A DNA stretch of 64,000 nt from Alcaligenaceae bacterium (lineage in GTDB: Bacteria; Pseudomonadota; Gammaproteobacteria; Burkholderiales; Burkholderiaceae_B): NCBI GenBank assembly GCA_012518515.1, contig JAAYRZ010000132.1:20795-84794 (forward strand). The letters run 5' to 3'. Both the position numbers and the translations under genes were made by a program. Positions 1 through 7,329 of the stretch are shown here, piece by piece (the first letter of the stretch is position 1; each line of letters begins with the position of its first letter). The notes beneath the pieces were generated by a model. That model was not told the origin of the DNA. It worked only from the letters and a program-made list of their open reading frames with translations, and searched no databases.

Positions 1-294
1 CACCGCAATCGCGCGCTGCTCGATACCTAAGGCCTCAAGATGCTGCTGATAGTCACCAAAGTCCTTGCCCACAGCCGCTACAGGCACTGGCTCTCCCCCC
101 AACAGCTTTAGGTTATAAGCGATATTACCAGCACAGCCGCCAAACTCTTTACGCATAGTAGGAACTAAAAACGACACACTTAAGCTATGGATAGTATCCG
201 GTAAAATATGATCCTGAAAATTCCCTTCAAATCGGGTAATGGTATCAAAGGCTAATGAGCCGCAGATTAATACTTCGTTTAATTGTTTTGACAT
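1..294 (-). CDS. PfkB-family carbohydrate/nucleoside kinase, N-terminal part (cut by window edge)
   Basis: This is the first 98 codons of a ribokinase-like (PfkB) sugar or nucleoside kinase; the rest lies beyond the window's left edge. The visible part has the family's opening beta strand (LICGSLAFDTI) and the substrate-side glycine motif FGGCAGNIAYNL near residues 51-62, which in this family contacts the sugar hydroxyls. The ATP-binding C-terminal half is not visible, so the substrate (adenosine, ribose or another sugar) cannot be decided. The ATG at 294 lies two bases after the stop of the upstream zinc-ribbon gene, so both probably share a transcript with prmA and accBC. The family call is secure, the substrate is not. 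Confidence 0.8.
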   Translation of the reverse strand, partial: MSKQLNEVLICGSLAFDTITRFEGNFQDHILPDTIHSLSVSFLVPTMRKEFGGCAGNIAYNLKLLGGEPVPVAAVGKDFGDYQQHLEALGIEQRAIAV

Positions 295-296
295 AA

Positions 297-1079
297 CTAC
301 TCTTCGTAATAAGGTTTTAATTCATAGCCTGTGGCCATAGCACCTGCTAAACTCAAATGCAAAAGGATCGGATACTCGGAGAGTGCTGCCATCGGTTGCA
401 CTCTGAGTTCAGACACAATGTATTCTTCAGGGCTAATAATACGCTGCCTATCCACCTGCCCACGAGCGTCTTTCAGACTAAGTAACAGCGATGGCCACTC
501 AGCAGGCTTATTTTCTTGATTGACTAGCCTTGCCTGTAAAACAAGTGCCGTCTGTGAATCCTGTGGAGGAACATCACTTCGCACATTAAGAGAGACATTC
601 CGTAGACTAAATTGATCAATCGAGCGGGTACCTCCCAGCTCACAGTTCGCTATAGAGCAAAACTGAATTAACATGGGCCAGCTTGAGGGGAAATAATGTG
701 CAATTTGATTTCGAAAAACTAGGGTACCCTGTAAGACTAAAGCCACTAATAGGATAAAAATGGTCAATACCCAAAACACCCCACCGCTGCGACGACGCCC
801 CCTCTGCTCCACATAATAACTATCATCATAGTCATCATGCACTACCCTGTCATACGCCTCATCATAACGATGAGAGTCGTGTAAATAGGGCTCATCCTGC
901 AACACAAGGTCCTCTGGACCATCGCTGTAATACTCATCATGCGACTTATGTGCCACAGGATAGTCCAGCGCATTAAACACCGTATGACACACACCACAAC
1001 GAACCTTGCCGCCACGTGCTTTTAATTGCGGAGGAGTCACACTCAGTGTGGTATCACATTCAGGGCAGCGAGTTTTCAT
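297..1079 (-). CDS. DUF3426 protein with N-terminal MJ0042-type zinc ribbon and one transmembrane segment
   Basis: This 260-residue protein of unknown function starts with a zinc ribbon: CPEC at residues 5-8 and CGVC at about 28-31, the MJ0042 finger-like arrangement. A linker of roughly 60 residues very rich in Asp, Tyr and His follows, then a basic patch (RGRRR) and one hydrophobic segment at about 100-120. The C-terminal 130 residues form the DUF3426 domain, predicted periplasmic from the basic residues before the helix. Betaproteobacteria commonly carry this gene just after prmA, as here. The zinc ribbon should bind metal in the cytoplasm, but no role is established that I know of. Family assignment is confident and function unknown. 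Confidence 0.85.
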   Translation of the reverse strand: MKTRCPECDTTLSVTPPQLKARGGKVRCGVCHTVFNALDYPVAHKSHDEYYSDGPEDLVLQDEPYLHDSHRYDEAYDRVVHDDYDDSYYVEQRGRRRSGGVFWVLTIFILLVALVLQGTLVFRNQIAHYFPSSWPMLIQFCSIANCELGGTRSIDQFSLRNVSLNVRSDVPPQDSQTALVLQARLVNQENKPAEWPSLLLSLKDARGQVDRQRIISPEEYIVSELRVQPMAALSEYPILLHLSLAGAMATGYELKPYYEE

Positions 1080-1115
1080 AGGCTATCTGTAAGATTTCTA
1101 GAAAATTAACGATAA

Positions 1116-2030
1116 TCAAGCATCAACCTTACCGTGAAGACAAACCCAACCCTCATCCGAATTCCAGACATCAAGCTGAATCCATGGCCTATAGAAATCG
1201 ATTAGTTGCTCATACTGCCCTTCTAAAATGCCTGATAACACCAAAGAACCGCCCGGAGACACGCGATTAGCTAGTAAGGGGGCTAATGCCTTTAAAGGAT
1301 TGGCAAGAATATTAGCCACAACCACATCAAAGCGTCCCTCTGGTAACTCATCTGGCAAGCCATAGTAAATCTGACACTGATTAATCAGGGCGTTACTACG
1401 TGCAGTCTCAACTGATTGTGCATCAATATCAATCCCCACCACCTCTGAAGCCTGTAATTTTGAGGCAATGATCGACAAAATCCCCGAACCGCAACCATAG
1501 TCTAAAACCGATTTGCCCTCAAGCATATGCTCTTCCAACCACTCAGCGCAAAGTCGCGTAGTAGCATGAGAGCCTGTACCAAAGGCCATGCCTGGGTCCA
1601 ACTGAATCACCATATTGGACTTATTCTGACGTATTTGCAGAACATCATGACTATCCATATGCCAACTAGGCACAATCCAAATACGCTCACCCAATTTCAT
1701 CGGGTCAAATTGCGTTTGCGTAATCTGTACCCAGTCTTTATCCTCAACCTCAGTCACACTGGCTACCGTATACTCATCCTCACCGAAAGCAACGGCTAGA
1801 GATAATAATAAGCTTTGCGTATCGGTTTCATCATCCAAGAGCGCAATCACATTATTGCGCTGCCAAGCATAAGCTAGGATCTCCATCCCAGGCTCGCCAT
1901 AAAGTGGCCGCTCATCATCGGTATCACGGTCAGCATCTTCAACCGAAACTGAAAGTGCTCCCTGGTCCAACAGGAAATCGGAAATATCTTCAGCTATTTC
2001 TTCATTACAATGAATGATTAATTCACGCAT
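1116..2030 (-). CDS. prmA: Ribosomal protein L11 methyltransferase
   Basis: PrmA uses S-adenosylmethionine to trimethylate ribosomal protein L11 at several amino groups. The 304-residue length is normal (about 293 in E. coli). The N-terminal third is the L11-recognition domain. The catalytic half has the SAM-binding loop VLDYGCGSGILSI near residues 175-187, the acidic ribose-binding residue in VVGIDIDAQS, and the family motif VVANILANPL, whose NxxxxPL loop is typical of N-methyltransferases. The upstream DPGMAFGTGSHATT segment is the PrmA signature. It lies downstream of accC beyond a small hairpin, an arrangement common in Burkholderiales. The ATG at 2030 is preceded by a weak purine-rich AAGAGA stretch. 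Confidence 0.96.
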   Translation of the reverse strand: MRELIIHCNEEIAEDISDFLLDQGALSVSVEDADRDTDDERPLYGEPGMEILAYAWQRNNVIALLDDETDTQSLLLSLAVAFGEDEYTVASVTEVEDKDWVQITQTQFDPMKLGERIWIVPSWHMDSHDVLQIRQNKSNMVIQLDPGMAFGTGSHATTRLCAEWLEEHMLEGKSVLDYGCGSGILSIIASKLQASEVVGIDIDAQSVETARSNALINQCQIYYGLPDELPEGRFDVVVANILANPLKALAPLLANRVSPGGSLVLSGILEGQYEQLIDFYRPWIQLDVWNSDEGWVCLHGKVDA

Positions 2031-2061
2031 AAATGTCTCTTAAATGTTATCTATAAACCAA

Positions 2062-2085
2062 GAAGCCGAGTCTAAGCTCGGCTTC
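2062..2085 (-). terminator. Hairpin between accC and prmA
   Basis: A perfect 9-bp inverted repeat (2062-2070 with 2077-2085, 6-base loop) is GC-rich and sits just after the accC stop on the minus strand. The bases after it on that strand are only moderately T-rich, so it may be a weak terminator or a processing site that lowers prmA expression relative to accBC. Confidence 0.5.
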
Positions 2086-2124
2086 ACCACCCGAAGGTTG
2101 GGTAAAAACTATCTACTATAGAGC

Positions 2125-3486
2125 TTAGTCAGCTGACTTTTTAGAGCGACTCGCTAACTTTTTCTCTAAGTAATGAATATCCATGCCACCCTTAATAAAC
2201 ACAGGGTCATGAAGTAATTCACGGTGTAAAGGAATATTAGTACTAATTCCCTCTACAATCATCTCGGACAGCGCGATATCCATACGTGCAATCGCTTGCT
2301 TACGATCCTGACCATAAGTAATGATTTTACCGATCATGGAGTCATAATGAGGCGGCACGCGATAACCAGAAAACACATGAGAGTCAGTACGAACACCCAT
2401 ACCACCTGGCGTATGCCACTTAGTAACTAAACCCGGTGATGGCATAAAGGTATAAGGGTCCTCAGCGTTAATACGGCACTCAATCGCATGTCCCAAAATC
2501 TGAATCTCTTCTTGCTTCAGAGCAAATGGTACTCCAGCAGCAATTTTAATCTGCTCTTGTACCAAATCAATCCCAGTAATACACTCAGTGATCGTATGCT
2601 CTACCTGAATACGAGTGTTCATCTCAATAAAGTAGAACTCCTCATTTTCATACAAGAACTCAAAGGTACCAGCGCCACGATAACGCATTTGGCGACTAGC
2701 TTCAGCACAACGTTCAGCGATTTGAGTTATCAACTCACGATCAATGCCGGGAGCTGGCGCTTCCTCGATAATCTTTTGGTGACGACGCTGTAAAGAACAA
2801 TCACGCTCACCTAGCCAAACAGCCTTACCCTCACCATCGGCCAAGATTTGAATTTCAATGTGACGAGGCTTTTCGAGGTATTTTTCCATATACACTTCGG
2901 GATTGCCGAAGGCTACCTTAGCTTCAGCGCGCGTCATCTGCACAGCGTTGACTAGCTCTGACTCATGATTTACGACACGCATACCACGACCGCCACCACC
3001 ACCGGATGCCTTGATTATCACTGGCAAGCCGACACGACGGGCAGTTTCTAGAATCTCTTGTGGATCATCACCTAAGGCACCATCAGAGCCAGGCACCACA
3101 GGTACACCAGCTTTAATCATGGCTTGCTTAGCACTGACCTTATCACCCATCGTCACAATCGACTCAGGACGAGGGCCAATGAAAACGAAGCCACTTTTCT
3201 CAACTCGCTGAGCAAAATCTGCGTTTTCAGCCAAGAAACCATAACCAGGATGAATGGCCTCAGCATCAGTCACTTCCGCTGCCGCAATAATCGCTGGCAT
3301 ATGCAAATAACTCTGCTGCGCTGGCGCAGGTCCAATACACACCGACTCATCAGCTAGGCGAACATACTTGGCCTCACGGTCTGCTTCTGAGTGCACGACC
3401 ACTGTTTTAATACCTAACTCACGACATGCACGCTGAATTCTCAGGGCAATCTCACCGCGGTTGGCAATAAGTACTTTTTCAAACAT
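2125..3486 (-). CDS. accC: Acetyl-CoA carboxylase, biotin carboxylase subunit
   Basis: AccC carboxylates the biotin carried on AccB using ATP and bicarbonate, the first half-reaction of acetyl-CoA carboxylase and so of fatty-acid synthesis. At 453 residues it matches the family (449 in E. coli). Visible landmarks are the opening [14 protein letters not shown], the ATP-grasp glycine loop [14 protein letters not shown] at about 159-172, the KPRHIEIQ strand, the metal-binding [10 protein letters not shown] segment near 288-297, and the [10 protein letters not shown]-terminal-domain signature. The short Lys/Ser-rich C-terminus is unremarkable. It follows accB by 35 bases, the usual accB-accC arrangement, and the pair is very likely co-transcribed with aroQ upstream. 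Confidence 0.98.
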   Translation of the reverse strand: MFEKVLIANRGEIALRIQRACRELGIKTVVVHSEADREAKYVRLADESVCIGPAPAQQSYLHMPAIIAAAEVTDAEAIHPGYGFLAENADFAQRVEKSGFVFIGPRPESIVTMGDKVSAKQAMIKAGVPVVPGSDGALGDDPQEILETARRVGLPVIIKASGGGGGRGMRVVNHESELVNAVQMTRAEAKVAFGNPEVYMEKYLEKPRHIEIQILADGEGKAVWLGERDCSLQRRHQKIIEEAPAPGIDRELITQIAERCAEASRQMRYRGAGTFEFLYENEEFYFIEMNTRIQVEHTITECITGIDLVQEQIKIAAGVPFALKQEEIQILGHAIECRINAEDPYTFMPSPGLVTKWHTPGGMGVRTDSHVFSGYRVPPHYDSMIGKIITYGQDRKQAIARMDIALSEMIVEGISTNIPLHRELLHDPVFIKGGMDIHYLEKKLASRSKKSAD

Positions 3487-3521
3487 AAATTAATTTAACC
3501 GTTTATTGAACGATAAGGCGA

Positions 3522-3992
3522 TTAAGCAATAACGAATAACGGCTGACCAAATTCAACCGGCTCGCCATTTTCAACGAGAACCTTCTTCACTACACCGCTA
3601 ACATCGGTCTCGATTTCGTTTAATAGCTTCATCGCTTCAATAATGCACAAGGTATCACCCTCGCTCACCTGCTTGCCAACCTCGACGAATGGAGGTGAGT
3701 TAGGGCTTGGCGCACGATAGAAAGTACCTACCATCGGTGCCTTAACTACATAACCCTCTTCCTGTGCGGGTGCTGCTTCTGCTTCAGGAGCTGGAGCTGC
3801 TGCTTGAGGAGCTGCGGCCATGGCGCCGGGGTACATTTGTGGCATTGCCATTGGCGAATAAACTGTCGTCGTCTCAGCTTGTGGCTTTGACTTAACAATC
3901 TTGACTTTACCGTCGCCCTCAGTGATTTCAAGTTCTGAAATTTCTGAATCAGCAACTAAGTCAATCAGTGTTTTTAATTTTCTAAGATCCAT
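3522..3992 (-). CDS. accB: Biotin carboxyl carrier protein of acetyl-CoA carboxylase
   Basis: This 156-residue protein carries the biotin that shuttles carboxyl groups between AccC and the AccAD transferase. The C-terminal biotinyl domain (about 78-156) contains the biotinylation motif EAMKLLNE with the modified lysine at about residue 122, and the thumb-like insert [12 protein letters not shown] typical of bacterial AccB. A flexible Ala/Pro/Gln/Glu-rich linker (about 55-78) joins it to the N-terminal dimerisation region. aroQ ends 24 bases upstream and accC follows. E. coli AccB regulates its own operon; nothing in this sequence shows whether that happens here. Confidence 0.97.
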   Translation of the reverse strand: MDLRKLKTLIDLVADSEISELEITEGDGKVKIVKSKPQAETTTVYSPMAMPQMYPGAMAAAPQAAAPAPEAEAAPAQEEGYVVKAPMVGTFYRAPSPNSPPFVEVGKQVSEGDTLCIIEAMKLLNEIETDVSGVVKKVLVENGEPVEFGQPLFVIA

Positions 3993-4016
3993 AAGGTTAT
4001 CCCGTAATCCTTAATT

Positions 4017-4451
4017 TTAAATTCTTTTTGTTTGTACAAAATAGCGTAATGCGGCTTCATAGACAAAAGAACCTAAACCACAAATCACACCAATCGCCCT
4101 ATCTGAGAGGTAAGATTGATGTCTAAATGATTCCCTCGCGTGCACATTTGATAAATGAACTTCCACAAAAGGCACCTCTGCCGCTGCAAGCGCATCACGT
4201 ATTGCAATACTAGTATGGGTATAAGCACCTGCGTTAATGATAATCCCGTCAAACTGCCCTCGCGCCTGCTGAATACGACTAACCAGCTCACCCTCGAAGT
4301 TGCTCTGCATGCACTCTACACTAAGCTCAAGCTCAGTCGCTAAGCGCTGCAAGGCAGACTCAATATCTGGCAAAGTCTGGGCACCGTAGACCTCAGGCTC
4401 ACGCAAACCTAACATATTCAAGTTAGGGCCATTGATGATTAAAATACGCAT
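4017..4451 (-). CDS. aroQ: 3-dehydroquinate dehydratase, type II
   Basis: AroQ dehydrates 3-dehydroquinate to 3-dehydroshikimate, the third step of the shikimate pathway. It is the small type II enzyme (144 residues) that forms dodecamers. Signatures seen are [13 protein letters not shown] at 7-19, with the catalytic Tyr in the following VYG lid, [16 protein letters not shown] at about 72-87, [14 protein letters not shown] near 97-110 with the catalytic His, and the GVICGLG C-terminal motif. It leads the aroQ-accB-accC cluster, an order common in gamma- and betaproteobacteria. AroE, which acts next in the pathway, is encoded in the fused frame at 7330-10107. Confidence 0.97.
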   Translation of the reverse strand: MRILIINGPNLNMLGLREPEVYGAQTLPDIESALQRLATELELSVECMQSNFEGELVSRIQQARGQFDGIIINAGAYTHTSIAIRDALAAAEVPFVEVHLSNVHARESFRHQSYLSDRAIGVICGLGSFVYEAALRYFVQTKRI

Positions 4452-4558
4452 AACGTCATTATAAATTTTGACAATCTGTTAATTTAACGTCAAAAGACTG
4501 CTTCTGTCCATTAATTTCTACTATTTTAATAGAAAACAAGGCGGTATACAAAGTACAT

Positions 4559-5239
4559 CTACGCTCCCATCTCTACTAACTTGTCCCGTAACTCCTCAGT
4601 ATTAACTTGACCAATGATTTTGTATCTAAGCTCTGCATCTGGTGCAAATATCAAACTAAAAGGCAAGCCGCCCGAAGGGTTCCCTAATTGTCGTAGCAAA
4701 CGTAAGGCAGTTGGCTCACCAATCAGGATAGGAAAATCCACAGGTACCTTATCTAAAAAGCGACGGACATTAGCTTCCGTATCAACGCTGTAGCCAATCA
4801 CCTGTACTGATGAAAAGTCTTGATGAATTTGCTCTAGATCAGGCATTTCCTCAACACAAGGCGGACACCAACTAGCCCAAAAGTTGAGTACGATGATTTT
4901 GTCCTGATAGTCACTGATACGACTTTCGCTCCCATCTAAACTCGCTAAGGGGGTACTCAACAAATGCGCTAAACTCGCCTCATCGATCTCACTAACAGCC
5001 GTCTCCTGAATCTTTAGGCCACTTTGTATTTGTGCCAAAGCCAGGTGAGCAGGCGCTACTGAGCTGAGTAAAACAGCACTAGCGACGACGACAGACAAGG
5101 CAACAATCCTGCCTATTAGGCTCTTTAGCCTAGCTAAGATAATGCTTTTATAAGACAACGCTCTTTTCTTAAAAACAACCATTAGTCTCTGCAAGAAGTT
5201 AATTAACAAGCTGATTTTAGCCATAAATAGAGCGAGCAT
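4559..5239 (-). CDS. TlpA/ResA-type thioredoxin-like protein, membrane-anchored or periplasmic
   Basis: This is a thioredoxin-fold disulfide reductase of the TlpA/ResA/DsbE group, about 226 residues. A hydrophobic segment at about 45-70 would serve as signal anchor or signal peptide, placing the catalytic domain in the periplasm. The active site is WCPPC in the stretch NFWASWCPPCVEEMP, and the cis-proline region GGLPFSLIF is typical. Proteins of this group keep cysteines reduced, for example in apocytochrome c, but no cytochrome maturation genes are nearby, so the partner is unknown. The N-terminus is uncertain: ATG codons at 5239, 5224 and 5182 are all in frame and none has a strong ribosome-binding site. 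It lies upstream of aroQ and divergent from mpl. Confidence 0.85.
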   Translation of the reverse strand: MLALFMAKISLLINFLQRLMVVFKKRALSYKSIILARLKSLIGRIVALSVVVASAVLLSSVAPAHLALAQIQSGLKIQETAVSEIDEASLAHLLSTPLASLDGSESRISDYQDKIIVLNFWASWCPPCVEEMPDLEQIHQDFSSVQVIGYSVDTEANVRRFLDKVPVDFPILIGEPTALRLLRQLGNPSGGLPFSLIFAPDAELRYKIIGQVNTEELRDKLVEMGA

Positions 5240-5291
5240 AGCGACAGACTCAATAAAATGCTTAAAATAGTAGCCCGCAGGAGAAAAATTT

Positions 5292-6689
5292 ATGCATATT
5301 CATATTCTAGGTATTTGTGGCACCTTTATGGGCGGACTAGCCCTCATCGCGCGTGCCGCCGGTCATAAGGTTACCGGTTGCGATATGGCAGTTTATCCGC
5401 CAATGAGCACCCAATTAGAAGAACAAGGTATTGAGCTCATCGAAGGCTATGGCGCCGAACAAGTCGAACTCAAGCCTGATCTTTTTATTATCGGGAACGT
5501 AGTCAGTCGCGGTAATCCCCTGATGGAAGCCATTTTAGATCTTGGCCTACCCTACACCTCCGGCCCTCAATGGCTCGGTGAGCAAGTTTTACACAAACAA
5601 CATGTACTAGCAGTTGCAGGCACCCATGGCAAAACAACAACCTCATCCATGCTAGCTTGGATTTTGCAGTATGCCGGTCTTGAGCCTAACTTTTTAATCG
5701 GGGGCATCGCGGAAAACTTCGGTATTTCAGCTCGCTTCGACGAGAGCAAAAAGTATTTTGTTATTGAAGCAGATGAGTACGACACGGCTTTTTTTGATAA
5801 ACGCTCAAAATTTGTCCACTATCGTCCACGTACCGCTGTTCTAAACAACCTGGAATTTGACCATGCCGATATTTTTGAAGATTTAGCGGCCATTCAAAAG
5901 CAATTCCATCATTTAGTTCGAATTGTGCCTCAGTCCGGGCGCGTCATATATCCTACTGCTGAGACCGCTTTAGAAGAAGTAATTGCTATGGGCTGCTGGA
6001 GTGAGCAGTCTTGCTTAGGCGCAGGTTCCTTAGAATCGGCTCACTATGCTAGCTGGGATTACCGCTTAGTCGAAGCTTCTGGCAGTCATTTCCAGGTTCT
6101 ACACCAACAACAACTGGTTGCCGAAGTTCAGTGGTCCTTAATTGGTCGTCATAATGTACAAAATGCACTGGCCGCTATCAGTGCTGCTGAGCATGTTGGT
6201 GTGGATCCTGTAGTTGCTTGTGAAGCCTTACAAAGCTTTAATGGCATCAAACGGCGCATGGAGTTACGCGACACCATCAACCACATTGCTGTGTATGATG
6301 ACTTTGCACATCATCCTACTGCCATCACGACCACATTAGAGGGCTTACGTCAGCAGGTCGGTGAAGCGCGTATTGTCGCTGTATTAGAGCCTCGCTCAAA
6401 CACCATGAAGCTAGGTACAATGTCTGCACGACTACCAGCTGCTTTAGAGTTGGCGGATATCGTATTTTGTTATAACGAAACTCAAGGTAAGCACAGTATC
6501 ACTTGGGATGCTGAACAAGTTTTTGCTGATATGCCTCAGCCAACTCAAGTACACCACGATTTAGAGCAGTTACTACAAGCCGTCACTGAAACAGCCCAAG
6601 CGGGCGACCATATTCTTATCATGAGCAATGGCGGTTTCGGTGGTTTTCATAGCAAACTGATTTCAAACCTGAAGCAAAAGCACGCTTAA
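5292..6689 (+). CDS. mpl: UDP-MurNAc:L-Ala-gamma-D-Glu-meso-DAP ligase (murein tripeptide ligase)
   Basis: Mpl recycles peptidoglycan by joining the tripeptide released from the wall back onto UDP-MurNAc, bypassing MurC/D/E. The 465-residue protein has the Mur-ligase layout: an N-terminal UDP-binding Rossmann region starting IHILGICGTFMGGLA (the GICGTFM motif separates Mpl from MurC), the P-loop GTHGKTTTSS at about 110-119, the LNNLEFDHADIF segment, and the C-terminal domain with YDDFAHHPTA. A good AGGAG ribosome-binding site lies at 5278-5282. It heads a plus-strand run with the YqiA-like esterase four bases downstream. AmpD at 63548 acts in the same recycling pathway. Confidence 0.96.
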   Translation: MHIHILGICGTFMGGLALIARAAGHKVTGCDMAVYPPMSTQLEEQGIELIEGYGAEQVELKPDLFIIGNVVSRGNPLMEAILDLGLPYTSGPQWLGEQVLHKQHVLAVAGTHGKTTTSSMLAWILQYAGLEPNFLIGGIAENFGISARFDESKKYFVIEADEYDTAFFDKRSKFVHYRPRTAVLNNLEFDHADIFEDLAAIQKQFHHLVRIVPQSGRVIYPTAETALEEVIAMGCWSEQSCLGAGSLESAHYASWDYRLVEASGSHFQVLHQQQLVAEVQWSLIGRHNVQNALAAISAAEHVGVDPVVACEALQSFNGIKRRMELRDTINHIAVYDDFAHHPTAITTTLEGLRQQVGEARIVAVLEPRSNTMKLGTMSARLPAALELADIVFCYNETQGKHSITWDAEQVFADMPQPTQVHHDLEQLLQAVTETAQAGDHILIMSNGGFGGFHSKLISNLKQKHA

Positions 6690-6693
6690 GACG

Positions 6694-7266
6694 ATGATTT
6701 TATATTTACATGGATTCCGTTCCTCGCCTCAATCAATGAAGGCACAACTAATGGCAAAGGCCATGAGCGACCGTGGTTTATCCGACCATTTTTTTATGCC
6801 TCAGTTGCCGCCCTCACCCGCACAAGCGATTAAGGAATGCAATGAAATCATCGCTAAAAACTTTGATGGCAGCCACCCATTAACCATTATCGGCTCTTCA
6901 TTAGGTGGCTACTATGCAAGCTATTTGGCAGAACAGCATAATTGTCGGGCAGTACTGATTAACCCTGCTATTTTTGCAACCCGTGACCTATCAACACAAT
7001 TAGGTCAACTGACTTATTTTCATGATGAGAGGCCGTTTGAGTTCACACTCACTGACCTGCATGAATTAGAAGCATTATTCCTCTCACACATCACACCTGA
7101 ACGCTATTTATTATTAGCCGGCGACCGCGATGAAGTACTTGATTGGCAAGAAATGACTAAACGTTATCAGGGTGCTAAGCAGATCGTCGTAGCAGGTATT
7201 GATCACAGTTTTAGTTGCTTTAGTGACTATATTGAAGACATCCTGAACTTTGCCGACTATGCCTAA
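6694..7266 (+). CDS. yqiA: YqiA-type alpha/beta hydrolase (esterase)
   Basis: This is a small esterase of the YqiA/UPF0227 family, 190 residues. The opening ILYLHGFRSSPQSMKA carries the HGF oxyanion loop, GSSLGGYYASYLA at about 68-80 contains the nucleophilic serine elbow (GxSxGG), and DRDEVLDW and GIDHSFSCF near the C-terminus supply the expected catalytic Asp and His. E. coli YqiA hydrolyses short-chain acyl esters in vitro; the physiological substrate is not established. The start lies four bases after the mpl stop, indicating co-transcription and possibly translational coupling. Family identification is strong. Confidence 0.92.
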   Translation: MILYLHGFRSSPQSMKAQLMAKAMSDRGLSDHFFMPQLPPSPAQAIKECNEIIAKNFDGSHPLTIIGSSLGGYYASYLAEQHNCRAVLINPAIFATRDLSTQLGQLTYFHDERPFEFTLTDLHELEALFLSHITPERYLLLAGDRDEVLDWQEMTKRYQGAKQIVVAGIDHSFSCFSDYIEDILNFADYA

Positions 7267-7329
7267 AATGGGCATTAACACCATCAAAACTCATTAACCG
7301 TGTTGTAGAGCCAAAAAGAATTAAATGTC

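Noticed and set aside
4452-4480. TATAAT before aroQ as a promoter
   Set aside because: It is only about six bases from the ATG and has no well-spaced -35; the transcript would be nearly leaderless, so I do not report it.
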